A stretch of DNA of 64,000 bases, taken from NCBI RefSeq assembly GCF_041538065.1, contig NZ_JBGORW010000002.1, positions 172,113 to 236,112 of the forward strand. The letters are read 5' to 3'. Of this stretch, positions 27,385 to 36,500 are shown piece after piece. The DNA is from Leptotrichia hongkongensis (GTDB lineage Bacteria; Fusobacteriota; Fusobacteriia; Fusobacteriales; Leptotrichiaceae). The position numbers and the translations under genes were made by a program. The first letter of the stretch is position 1. Each line of letters begins with the position of its first letter. Below the pieces are notes generated by a model. That model was not told the origin of the DNA. It worked only from the letters and a program-made list of their open reading frames with translations, and made no database searches.

Positions 27385-28149
27385 TTAAAAAGTTAAGTTA
27401 ATATCTATTCCTGCAAGTTTCAAAAAAAAATCAACAATTACTAAAAAGCCTTGTGTTAAACGAGAGCCGCTAAAATAAACAATTACAAATATAATTAAAA
27501 TTCCATATCTTTCAATTTTATTATAAAACTCTCTAATTTTATTTCCCGAAAAAGAATAAACTATTCTACCTCCATCAAGCGGAGTTATTGGTATTAAGTT
27601 GAACATTCCAAGCAAAAGGTTTATTACATAAACATAAATCATGACTGTCATAAAAATATTATCCGTATCCAGATATTTACTACCTAGTTTTAAAAATACA
27701 AGTGAAATTCCTGCAAGAATAAAGTTTACTACTATTCCAGCGACTGCGACACAGAATAGTCCTAACCGATGTGGTCTTAAATTATAAAAATTAACCGGAA
27801 CAGGCTTTGCCCACCCTACCAAAAATTTGAATCCGCTCAAAAGTATAAGAACCGGAAGAATTATTCCTGTCAATTCAATATGTTTAAGAGGATTTAGAGT
27901 AATTCTTCCCTCTCTTTTGGCAGTATCATCACCAAATTTATATGCCACATATCCGTGCGCCACTTCGTGAAGAGTCATTGATATTACAAATACCAAAAGT
28001 GAAATTATCATATCCCTTGAAATTTCTACCACAAAAAAAATCCTTGCAATAAAATAAATAATAATAGCAGCAATAATCCCCAGTTTTATTTCTGAATATT
28101 GGGGATTTAAAACCTTAAACCTGTCATAATAATTTTTTACTATTTTCAC
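27385..28149 (-). CDS. Site-2 protease family membrane protein (peptidase M50)
   Basis: The 254-residue polytopic protein has the zinc motif HEVAHG at residues 61-66, in a helix after an N-terminal membrane segment. A second metal ligand lies in NLIPITPLDGGRI. It lacks PDZ domains, as do the SpoIVFB-like and archaeal S2P-type enzymes, which cleave substrates inside the membrane. No substrate candidate is visible nearby. It starts with GTG behind GGAAAGG. Three short ORFs precede it on the same strand. Confidence 0.9.
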   Translation of the reverse strand: MKIVKNYYDRFKVLNPQYSEIKLGIIAAIIIYFIARIFFVVEISRDMIISLLVFVISMTLHEVAHGYVAYKFGDDTAKREGRITLNPLKHIELTGIILPVLILLSGFKFLVGWAKPVPVNFYNLRPHRLGLFCVAVAGIVVNFILAGISLVFLKLGSKYLDTDNIFMTVMIYVYVINLLLGMFNLIPITPLDGGRIVYSFSGNKIREFYNKIERYGILIIFVIVYFSGSRLTQGFLVIVDFFLKLAGIDINLTF

Positions 28150-28516
28150 AAAACTTCCTTTCCAAAATCGCAGGCTTTTCGTCCAATTCCTGCCACATTT
28201 CTCTTTTACTCCTCTTCAATCCCCACTTTCGCATCTTTATTTTCCAAAACGATAATTTTTAGTTTATGTATTCTAGACTTTTTCATGCTTTCTTTTATTT
28301 ATATTTAACAATCTCTTTTATATCAACTGATAAATACTTCTTATTCTCAATTCTCCTGACTTTTTTCAAATTCATAATCCAAGTTTATTTTTATTTAAGC
28401 TAATTATACCAAATTTCATAAAAAATAACAAAGAATTTTAAAAAAATAAATAAAAAATATATGGAGTACCAAAATTGATACTCCAACTAACCTTTTTTAT
28501 TACATTTTTGTTTTTA
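28150..28516 (-). other. Leader region with small ORFs before the M50 gene
   Basis: Three short minus-strand frames occur in sequence: 28295-28375 (26 codons), 28206-28286 (26 codons) and 28198 running into the M50 gene (24 codons). All lack strong ribosome sites. A promoter-like TTGTTA-17-TATAAT lies upstream, at roughly 28405-28435. They may be leader peptides, decay products of one gene, or chance. The terminator of the 28517 gene lies at the right. Confidence 0.35.
28440..28486 (-). terminator. Terminator after the 28517-28828 gene
   Basis: GGAGTA and TACTCC pair around a 10-base loop. On the minus strand a T-rich run follows. Confidence 0.8.
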
Positions 28517-28828
28517 CTATTTTTTGAACATTCCAGTAACTTTATCTGCTAATCCCTTAGCTCCTTCTACTGTTTTGTCTAATGCTTCTTCAGCACCTTT
28601 TTTCACATCTTGAACAATTTTGTTATTTGCAGCTTTTTCTGCTAAATCTTTTGCACCTTCCACAGTTTTACCTAGAACATCTTCAGTTCCTTTTTTAATA
28701 TTCTGAGCAACTTCGCTTCCTGCAATTTCCTTTGTTTTGTCAGCAGCTTTATCAGCTAAGTCCTTTGCTCCATCTACAGTTTTTTTAAGAGCATCTTCTG
28801 CTCCTTTTTTCAAATCATCAAAATTCAT
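28517..28828 (-). CDS. Small repeat protein, amphipathic (LEA/YtxH-like), unknown function
   Basis: The protein is built from three similar repeats of about 32 residues, each containing KKGAEDALKKTVDGAKDLAD or a close variant. They give a continuous, Lys-, Ala- and Glu-rich amphipathic helix. There is no signal peptide and no cysteine. I chose the Met at 28828 (103 residues), because GGAGG lies 8 bases before it. An upstream ATG at 28843 would overlap that site. The repeat composition recalls LEA-like stress proteins, but the function is not established. Confidence 0.7.
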   Translation of the reverse strand: MNFDDLKKGAEDALKKTVDGAKDLADKAADKTKEIAGSEVAQNIKKGTEDVLGKTVEGAKDLAEKAANNKIVQDVKKGAEEALDKTVEGAKGLADKVTGMFKK

Positions 28829-28877
28829 AATTCTTTCCTCCATTTTTTTTATTATTTATAATTATTAACTAATTATC

Positions 28878-30707
28878 CTATTCCACAGTTACTGATTTTG
28901 CCAAGTTTCTTGGTTTATCAACATCATTTCCTTTTAATTTTGATAAATAATATGCCAATAACTGATGAATTACGATTGTAGGAAATCCTGCATAGTCGTC
29001 TTCTACATTTGGAATATAGAACACTTCATCAGCCACTTCTTCTACAACTGTATTTCCTTCTTTTGCAATTGCAACAACATAAGCTCCTCTTGAAGTAACT
29101 TCTTTTATATTTGATACTGATTTTTCAAATAAGTCCGACTGTGTAACATTTACAACAACTGGCACTCCATCTGTAATTAATGCTATAGTTCCGTGTTTTA
29201 ATTCTCCAGAGGCAAAAGCTTCTGAATGAATATATGAAATTTCTTTAGATTTTAATGCACCTTCTACAGCAATTACATAGTCAAGCCCACGTCCAAGGTA
29301 GAACATACTTTCATTATCTTTAATCTTATCTGCAACATCTTTTATTTTTTCATTATATTCCAGCATTTTCTGAATGCTTTGTTCCACTTCATATAATTTC
29401 TTAATGTCCTCAGTAGCTTCATCTTTTGTAATTTTTCCAAATTTATATGCAAAGTCTATTGCCATCAAGTATAAAATAACCATCTGAGTTGTATACGCCT
29501 TTGTAGAGGCAACGGCAATTTCAGGCCCTGCCCAAGTGTAAATAACATGATCCGCTTCCCTTGCTATCGAAGAACCAACTACGTTTGTAATTGCAACAAC
29601 TCTTGCCCCATGTCTTTTTGCCTCTTTCATAGCCTCAAGCGTATCTAAAGTTTCTCCAGACTGGCTTAATACGATAACTAAAGCGTTATCATTAATTACA
29701 GGATTTCTATATCTAAATTCTGATGCAATGTCGACATCCACACGAATTCTTGTTTTTTTCTCAATAATATGCTTTCCAACAAGCCCAGCATGGTAAGCGG
29801 TTCCACAAGCTACAATATAAATATCATTAATTCCTTCCAAATATTCCTTTGTAAGTCCTGCATCATCAAAATTAATGTTATAATTTTCATCAACTCTGCT
29901 GTTCAAAGTTTTTATAAGCACTTCTGGCTGTTCAAAAATTTCTTTTTCCATAAAATACTCAAATCCACCTTTAGAAGCAGCTTCCAAATCCCACTCAATA
30001 TGAGTTACATCTCTTTTTATCTCATTTCCGTCTACATCCATAATTTTTACAGAGTCTTTTTTTATTTCCACAATTTCATTATTTTCAATCAAATATACAT
30101 CTCTAGTATATTTCAAAATTGCAGGAATATCAGACGCAATAAAGTTTTCTCCATCTCCAAGCCCTACAATAAGCGGACTTTCCTTTCTTGCCGCAATAAT
30201 TCTGTCAGGCTCATTTACAGACATAATTCCAAGTGCATATGCACCTTTTATAACTTTTAACAATTTCTTTACTGTTTCAAGCAAGTCTCCTGTATAAAGT
30301 TCATCTAACAAATGTGCCACAACTTCTGTATCAGTTTCTGATTTAAACTCATACCCTTTTGCAACTAGATCTTTTTTTAGTTCCAGATAATTTTCAATAA
30401 TTCCGTTATGAACAACAACTAATGTTTTATTCTTGTTAAAATGAGGATGTGAATTTTCATCAGACGGCTTACCATGTGTTGCCCATCTTGTATGTCCTAT
30501 CGCAACCGTCCCTAAAAGCGGATGTTTTTCTAGTTCATCAGCTAGATTTTGTAATCTTCCCACTTTTTTCACAATCTCAAATTTCTCATTTCCAGTATTA
30601 ACAGCAATTCCAGCCGAATCATATCCTCTGTACTCCAACTTTTCTAACCCGTCAATAACAAATTCCTGAGCATTTTTAGCTCCAATGTAACCTACAATTC
30701 CACACAT
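28878..30707 (-). CDS. glmS: Glutamine-fructose-6-phosphate aminotransferase
   Basis: The enzyme makes glucosamine-6-phosphate for peptidoglycan and other amino sugars. The N-terminal glutaminase domain needs Cys as its first residue after Met removal. The start at 30707 gives MCGIVGYIG, so I use it rather than the Met five codons upstream. That gives 609 residues, the usual length. Two SIS isomerase domains follow, with SQSGET, STKAYTTQ and the C-terminal NLAKSVTVE. AGGAG lies a few bases before the start. A glmS ribozyme lies in the leader, so glucosamine-6-phosphate probably represses this gene by mRNA cleavage. Confidence 0.96.
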   Translation of the reverse strand: MCGIVGYIGAKNAQEFVIDGLEKLEYRGYDSAGIAVNTGNEKFEIVKKVGRLQNLADELEKHPLLGTVAIGHTRWATHGKPSDENSHPHFNKNKTLVVVHNGIIENYLELKKDLVAKGYEFKSETDTEVVAHLLDELYTGDLLETVKKLLKVIKGAYALGIMSVNEPDRIIAARKESPLIVGLGDGENFIASDIPAILKYTRDVYLIENNEIVEIKKDSVKIMDVDGNEIKRDVTHIEWDLEAASKGGFEYFMEKEIFEQPEVLIKTLNSRVDENYNINFDDAGLTKEYLEGINDIYIVACGTAYHAGLVGKHIIEKKTRIRVDVDIASEFRYRNPVINDNALVIVLSQSGETLDTLEAMKEAKRHGARVVAITNVVGSSIAREADHVIYTWAGPEIAVASTKAYTTQMVILYLMAIDFAYKFGKITKDEATEDIKKLYEVEQSIQKMLEYNEKIKDVADKIKDNESMFYLGRGLDYVIAVEGALKSKEISYIHSEAFASGELKHGTIALITDGVPVVVNVTQSDLFEKSVSNIKEVTSRGAYVVAIAKEGNTVVEEVADEVFYIPNVEDDYAGFPTIVIHQLLAYYLSKLKGNDVDKPRNLAKSVTVE

Positions 30708-30729
30708 AATTTTCTCCTTCAATAATATT

Positions 30730-30906
30730 AAAATTACTAGAAAATGCTACTATAATACCTTTGTAACTCCAATTACTCAGAATTTTTGTGTATCATTAAG
30801 GTTGTAACCACCTAAAGAGCATCCGCCGATAATTCGATAACTCTTTTCCCTCGTCTCCTTTTAAAACAATGTTTTTCCTATTAATTATCCCAAAAGGACT
30901 GGCGCT
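30730..30906 (-). ncRNA. glmS ribozyme/riboswitch
   Basis: On the minus strand the leader carries the hallmarks of the glmS self-cleaving ribozyme. These are AGCGCC around the cleavage site (between 30906 and 30905), a P1-like stem CCUUUU/AAAAGG, GACGAGG, GUUAUCGA and AUCGGCGGAUGC. An AAAGAG/CUCUUU pairing fits P2.1, and a GGUUACAACC element lies downstream. Its position between promoter and glmS is the expected one. The 3' boundary is approximate. Confidence 0.85.
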
Positions 30907-30934
30907 TTTCAACTTTTATTTTCTAGTTCAAATG

Positions 30935-30963
30935 ATTATATCAAATTTTTTATATTTTTTCAA
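30935..30963 (-). promoter_or_regulatory. Promoter of glmS
   Basis: TTGAAA (30958-30963) and TATAAT (30935-30940) on the minus strand are spaced by 17 bases. They lie about 30 bases before the ribozyme cleavage site. Confidence 0.85.
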
Positions 30964-31063
30964 TACATTGCTTTGATTTAAACAAAAGTAAATTGTATAG
31001 ATGTCAAACGTTTGTGACAAAAATATATTAAAAAAAACATTTCTTTCCCAATGTATCTTTAAC

Positions 31064-31215
31064 CTACTGATTTTCCTTGTACTCTTTTAATACTTCGTTT
31101 AGTCTCTTAAAACCTAGTACTTTTCTTGATATATTGTTGTATCTTGTATTGTATTTCTTTATTGCCCGTTGACGAACACGGTATATTTCTGATATACTAC
31201 TTATATGAAAGGTTT
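31064..31215 (-). pseudogene. Remnant of an IS30-like transposase C-terminus
   Basis: A minus-strand frame of about 50 codons reads VRQRAIKKYNTRYNN, then ISRKVLGFKRLNEVLKEY, and stops at TAG 31064-31066. The pattern matches the end of IS30-family transposases (NNRPRKxLGYKTPNEVF). There is no start or DDE core, so this is a decayed fragment. Confidence 0.6.
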
Positions 31216-31263
31216 CTCCTTAATGTGGTTTGGTAGATTTACATTATATCTGAAACCTTTCTT
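31205..31263. repeat. Inverted repeat next to the transposase remnant
   Basis: GAAAGGTTTC at about 31207 and GAAACCTTTC ending near 31262 are perfect inverted repeats about 36 bases apart, with a T-run after the second. This could be a terminator or part of an old insertion end. Confidence 0.55.
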
Positions 31264-31423
31264 TTTTTGTATATTCTTGTCGCATATGTATTATCTCACA
31301 ACATTTTTTCAAGACAATAAGAATAAATAATCTCAAATTATACAGATTAACTACGGTTAAATGACTTGTTGTAATTCTATTATTTATTTAAACACTTTTA
31401 CTGCTGAAATATAATTTTAATCA

Positions 31424-32089
31424 TCATTCTATTCCTCGTTTTCTCCTCTCTTCTTCGCTCCAATAGTCTTCTCTTTCTAAATAATCCAGTTCTATTTCTT
31501 CAACAAAATCTTTTACAAATTTTTCATATATATATTTACTTAAATTTTTTGAGAATAGAGGATAATTTTCAAAAAATAGTTTTTTATTTTCTTCAGTCAA
31601 AAATTCTTCTTGTTCTAAAATATAACCAAATATTTTTCCAACATCTGGATATATACCTTTCCGCCAATAAAGTTCGGTGTCTGTACTTTCATAATAATCT
31701 TCTATTTTTCGCCTCACATCTGTTCTATATTTAATAATATAACTAAATTCGCAATAAATATAATTATATAAATTATTATATAAATCGCCATTATAATTAT
31801 TTAAAATTAAATTTGCTTTTATTTTTTCAAAATTTATTGTTTGTTTAGTCAGTTTTGTATTATCTTTAATCTCTTGTTCTCTTTTCTCTTTTTGTTTCTC
31901 CCTTTTTACCAAATACTTACAAAATATTACTAATGCGACTAACATTAGTGTATACACGATTAAGCCTATTGGACCACCTATTTCTATTGCTATTATAAAT
32001 CCTTGTACAACTCCTTGTAAGAAAAGTGAAAGTAATACTATTACTACTATACCAAATACTATTTTTATTAACATTTTTTTCCTTTCCAA
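31424..32089 (-). CDS. Membrane-anchored protein of unknown function (paralogue of 32244-32567)
   Basis: This 221-residue protein has two N-terminal transmembrane helices (about residues 8-29 and 36-58). A Lys/Glu-rich linker and a soluble domain follow. The soluble part shares FEKIKANLILN, FLTEENKKLFFENYPLF and YIYEKFVKDF with the adjacent 107-residue protein, so the two derive from a duplication. The tail is acidic and Arg-rich (EEERRKRG). It lies at the downstream edge of the restriction-modification island. Family unknown to me. Confidence 0.65.
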   Translation of the reverse strand: MERKKMLIKIVFGIVVIVLLSLFLQGVVQGFIIAIEIGGPIGLIVYTLMLVALVIFCKYLVKREKQKEKREQEIKDNTKLTKQTINFEKIKANLILNNYNGDLYNNLYNYIYCEFSYIIKYRTDVRRKIEDYYESTDTELYWRKGIYPDVGKIFGYILEQEEFLTEENKKLFFENYPLFSKNLSKYIYEKFVKDFVEEIELDYLEREDYWSEEERRKRGIE

Positions 32090-32129
32090 TTCATTTCTAA
32101 ATTTTAAAGTATTTCATTTTTAACTTACT

Positions 32130-32223
32130 CAAATTATAATAAACCAAACTTAAAAATTTTAATTATGCTACTCAAACCTCAATATTATAACTTTATTAAT
32201 TTGATATTGAGACAATTTGAATA
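32130..32223 (-). repeat. Diverged third copy of the 106-bp repeat
   Basis: On the minus strand TATTCAAA, a 40-base AT-rich centre, GGTTTGAGTA and then an AAGTTTGGTTT-type tail follow the layout of copies A and B. By eye, roughly three quarters of the tail half matches. The alignment is not decisive. Confidence 0.4.
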
Positions 32224-32243
32224 TACCTATAATTTAAAATAGT

Positions 32244-32567
32244 TTATTCAAAACCTTTTACAAACTTATTATACAAGTATCTTAATAAGTATACTTCGAA
32301 TAAATTAAAGTTTTCAAAAAAAAGAGTTTTCATATCTTCAGTCAAAAATTCTTTTTCTCCTAATATGAAACCGAAAACATAACAAAATTCATCATCTAAA
32401 ATCACATCTTTACTTATAGAATTTTTAAACTTTTCTTCCCTTTCATTCAAAATTTTTTCTACGTCATTCCATACTATAGAATTAAATTTAGAGTAAATAT
32501 AATCATACAGATTTTCATTATCATATTTTAAAGTTATATTGGCTCTCACTTTTTCAAAGTTGACCAT
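32244..32567 (-). CDS. Small soluble protein of unknown function (paralogue of 31424-32089)
   Basis: This 107-residue protein lacks membrane segments and corresponds to the C-terminal domain of the neighbouring 221-residue protein. Shared blocks are NFEKVRANITL, FLTEDMKTLFFENF and YLYNKFVKGF. The start follows AAAGGAGG. It lies between the membrane protein at 31424 and the 305-residue anchored protein, all transcribed away from the res gene. Its function is unknown. A shared-domain pair with and without a membrane anchor hints at an interacting pair or an immunity-type relationship, which is speculative. Confidence 0.65.
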   Translation of the reverse strand: MVNFEKVRANITLKYDNENLYDYIYSKFNSIVWNDVEKILNEREEKFKNSISKDVILDDEFCYVFGFILGEKEFLTEDMKTLFFENFNLFEVYLLRYLYNKFVKGFE

Positions 32568-32633
32568 TTTTATTGCCTCCTTTCATATTATTTTTTATTT
32601 ATTACTAAAATTATATAAATTAATTGACCTTTT

Positions 32634-33551
32634 TTAATAAACTTCCTTTTCTATTCCCTCTTCATTCCAATATTCTTCACTTTCCCAGTATTCTCTTTCT
32701 TCGCTGTCTTCATATTCCCATTCATCTGAGTCCATTCTGTCACGTCGATTTTCTTCTCTTTCCATTTTTTCCAGTTCTTTTTGTGTTAAAGAATTTGGCG
32801 AGTAATTATACGGGCTGGAACTTGAAGTATTTTTTCTATATTTTTTTTCCTCTTTCTCTTCCTTACTACGACGTAAATAGAGATACTTATCCACCTCCAT
32901 CCACCAAGCTTCTTTTTTGGGAATTTCTAGTTTATTCTCATTCAAGATTACTTTCAAAGATTCTGGATCTGTATATCTAGTTGTCATACTGTCAACAATA
33001 GAGCCATTATAATCTATCATACAGAAAAGATTTCCATCCAGAATATAAACATCAGAACTTTTATTAATTGTTTTATGGGTTTTCTTACTTTTTACTACAG
33101 CATTCTCAAAAACATACAATTTTTCCCCATTAGAGAGAGTATATTTCATAATTCTATTTGCTTTTATATAAATAAATTTATCTGAATACATTGCAATTTT
33201 TGCAAATGAATATTTTGAATCTAGAACAAAATACATTGTTGCCCGAATTTCAGCCGGATTTTTAGGATTATTAATTTTTTCTGCTGTTTTTTTAAACTCT
33301 TTAAAATATCTCTCAAAAAATGCAAAATCATCTTCCATTTCTTTTTTTAGTTTTTCTGCCTCTTCCTTTTTTTCACGTTCTTCTTTTTCTGCTTCTATTT
33401 TTTTCCATTTAATTTCTTCCATTTCATATTTTTTTTTATCATTTTGATAACTAAAAAATGAAAAAATTTCTGAAATAACTATAAGTATTACTAAAAATAG
33501 GCAAATTAATATTGACTTAATCTTGGAATTTTGATTTAAAAATTTTTTCAT
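32634..33551 (-). CDS. Membrane-anchored protein with long coiled coil, unknown function
   Basis: This 305-residue protein has one N-terminal transmembrane helix (about residues 13-36). A Lys/Glu coiled coil follows (about residues 40-75), then a folded domain with beta-rich segments (YFVLDSKYSFAKIAMYSDKF). The C-terminus is very acidic, with Arg and Trp (SEEREYWESEEYW). It starts 16 bases after the type III Res gene and is probably co-transcribed with it. I recognise no family. It could be part of the restriction-modification island or a passenger. Confidence 0.6.
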   Translation of the reverse strand: MKKFLNQNSKIKSILICLFLVILIVISEIFSFFSYQNDKKKYEMEEIKWKKIEAEKEEREKKEEAEKLKKEMEDDFAFFERYFKEFKKTAEKINNPKNPAEIRATMYFVLDSKYSFAKIAMYSDKFIYIKANRIMKYTLSNGEKLYVFENAVVKSKKTHKTINKSSDVYILDGNLFCMIDYNGSIVDSMTTRYTDPESLKVILNENKLEIPKKEAWWMEVDKYLYLRRSKEEKEEKKYRKNTSSSSPYNYSPNSLTQKELEKMEREENRRDRMDSDEWEYEDSEEREYWESEEYWNEEGIEKEVY

Positions 33552-33567
33552 TTTATATCATTGCTCC

Positions 33568-36500
33568 TTATATAATTTCAAATTTCCTTTTAAAATCATC
33601 ATAATTATTTACCCAGTTAAATTTTACCTCCTTTGAAATTGCTTCAAAATGTAGTTTTCCACATTTTATTTTGCTTTTTTCCACATCTGTCAAATCCTTT
33701 TCTTTTTTATCTGCCTTCGTTTCAACGATAAAATAGATTCCTACATTGTTTTCATTATTTTCTGAAGAATTTTTGTAGATGATTGCCCAGTCAGGAGAAT
33801 AGTTTCCGTATGGAGTATCTATTACAAAGCCACCTTTTTTGAGTTTTGTAAATAGCAATACATTTTTATCATTTTCCAGTTTTTCTGCAAATTCCTTTTC
33901 TCCATCACTATCAAGTTTATAATAATCATTTAGACTTCTACTACCTTTTTTAGCTTGAAATAACCTTCTTTTATTTTCAAAATCCTCTTCGTTTATTTTA
34001 TTATCCACTTCAAAAATTTTCTCTGTATCAGTTACATATCCATCTATCACTTCATATTCAAAAACTTTTTCAGCTTTCATTTCATTTAAGTTTTCAAGCA
34101 ATATTTCAGTTACATTTTCCAGTACATCTTGAATATTTAAGGCTTTTCTTTTTTCCTTTTCAAGTCCACTTATTATTTTTAATATTGCTAATCTTGGCAA
34201 CATTGTGTGATACATTATATAATTTGCTATTTCAAAATCACTTTTTGTAGCCACTTCAATTTTAGACATTTCTATTTCTTTGTCGCCGCTATCTTTTTCA
34301 AGATTAAAATTTCCTGTCTCATTGTAATCCCCTTTAGATTCTACTACCTCCACAATTTGTTTCAAATCAAAATTGCTTATATAGTTATTTATTTTTTCTA
34401 CACTACTTTCTATATATTTTTCCTTATCGATTTTACACTTATAAATCGCTTTTTTACTAAGATTTGTCCCTAGTTCTTCAAAAAGATTTTGAAAATCTTT
34501 TTCCGAAATAAATGTTCTTCTTTTATTAATAATCGGCTCATTATCTCCATTTGCTATTTCAATCCGATTTGTACCTTTTTCCACCATATATTTCACAAAA
34601 TTTTCAGCAATTTGTATTGAATGTTCCTGTAAAGTTTCATTTGAAAAATGTATTTCTTTTATATCTTCTTTCCCATTTTTCAAAAGCACATTGTTAGAAT
34701 CCATCACTCTTTTTTCAATCAATTCTTTCTTAAATTCATCTACCAGTTCCGAAGTAATCTTAATTTTAGGAATTCCTGATTTTTCAAGTGTGACAAGTAA
34801 AAGATCTGAGGTAACTTCGTTTTTATTTATATTTTTGTTAAAATCTTCCTGAAGCATTCTTGAAAAGTTTTCATAGCTGTCATTTGCAATCACAGTAAGT
34901 TCATTTACATTTTTATCTAAACTTCTATTTCCAGTAACATCTACAGGAAGTCTGAGTCCTCGCCCTATTTCCTGCTTTTTAGCAATTTCGCTACTTCCAT
35001 TTTTTAATGTACACAATGTAAATACATTCGGGTTATCCCAACCTTCCCTAAGTGCTGAATGGGAAAAAATAAAGGCAAGTGTTTCATTAAAAGAAATCAA
35101 TTCATCTTTCTTCTCTAGTATTAATTCAATCCCTCTATCAATATCTTCTTGTGATTTTGCCTTCACTTCGTTTTCTTTCTTATATTCCACCTCAACTTCC
35201 TTTTTCTTCTTATCTAATGCGAAATATCCTTCTCTCACTAAATTCACATCTTCATAATGTGGAAAATAATTTTTATATTTCTCAATTTTTCCCCTATACT
35301 TTTGCACAATTTTTAAATATTCTTCGTCAAATATTTTCAAATAAGCTCCTCTTCCATCAGAAGCCTCACTATCCCTAACTTTCTTAACCTCATCAATAAA
35401 AAACAGTGTCAAACCTTTTATTTTCTTGCCTTCTTCCAAAATCTCAAATTGCTTTTGAAAATGATTTTCTATAGCAAGACGGATTTGAATACGAATAATA
35501 TCTTTATTCTCTAACTTTTTATTACTCTCTCCTAATGCTAATTCTAAATCTCCATAATTAGTAGCAATTTTCAATGACTTCTCTTTATGAGGCTGTTCCG
35601 CAATAAACATATCCTTATACTGTGGCAATCCTCCAGAAAGTTCATACAACGAGAAACCATTTTCCACATCAAAACTTCTAAATCTGATACTTTGCCCTTG
35701 CTCTTGAGAAAATATTTCTATCCTTGCCTTGCAGTCTTTTGTAAAATAAGTATATCTAATATATGGAAATTCTTTAGAAATCACACTATTTATCGTTTTC
35801 ACTCGAATTTTTTTTACCAAGTCTTTTTTATACGCCTCATAAGAATCTAATTTATAAATTTGATTATACAGGTTTTTATGTGTAGCCGAATAACGAAGCG
35901 TAAATAATGGCTCCAGTTCGTCTATTGCTTTTAATGATTGTGATTTTTTATTTGCTGTTCCTTCTATTTTCTGTGGCTCATCAATTAACACAATCGGCCT
36001 TACAAATTTTATATCTCTCCATAAATTTTTAGCATATTCATCATCCTTACGAATTTTATTCGTATCTCTATTAAATGCCTGAATATTCATAACACAAATA
36101 CTCAAATTATTCTCTTCCACAAAATTATTTACTTTTCCTAAATTATTACTGTCATAAATAAAACTATATTTAGATAAATCCACATTATATAGTCTTTTAA
36201 AATGTTCCCTTAATTGTTCAATAGATTTTTCCACTCCTTTACGAATCGCTACAGACGGAACTACAACCATAAATTTCTTAAATCCATACTCCTTGTGCAA
36301 TTCCAATATCGTACGCAAATAAACATAAGTTTTCCCAGTTCCAGTTTCCATCTCAACTGTAAAATCTCTCTCGTGCTTGCTGTAAGCCTTTTCATCGGTA
36401 AATAGTCTATTTTTCAACTGAACTTTTTTCAAATTCTGAAAAAGTTTATTCCCTCTAACAATATCAATATTTCTCACAGGATCTTTTTCCATAAGTCTTG

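Larger units (their letters stand above)
30964..31423. other. Gene-poor region with transposase remnant
   Basis: No intact gene is present. It holds a transposase C-terminal remnant (31064-31215) and a long-loop hairpin (31205-31263). The remaining stretch to 31423 shows nothing I can name. Confidence 0.55.

Noticed and set aside
29769..30260. Plus-strand ORF of 163 codons
   Set aside because: Antisense shadow of glmS, rich in Phe, Ile and Asn as expected for the reverse of an AT-rich gene.
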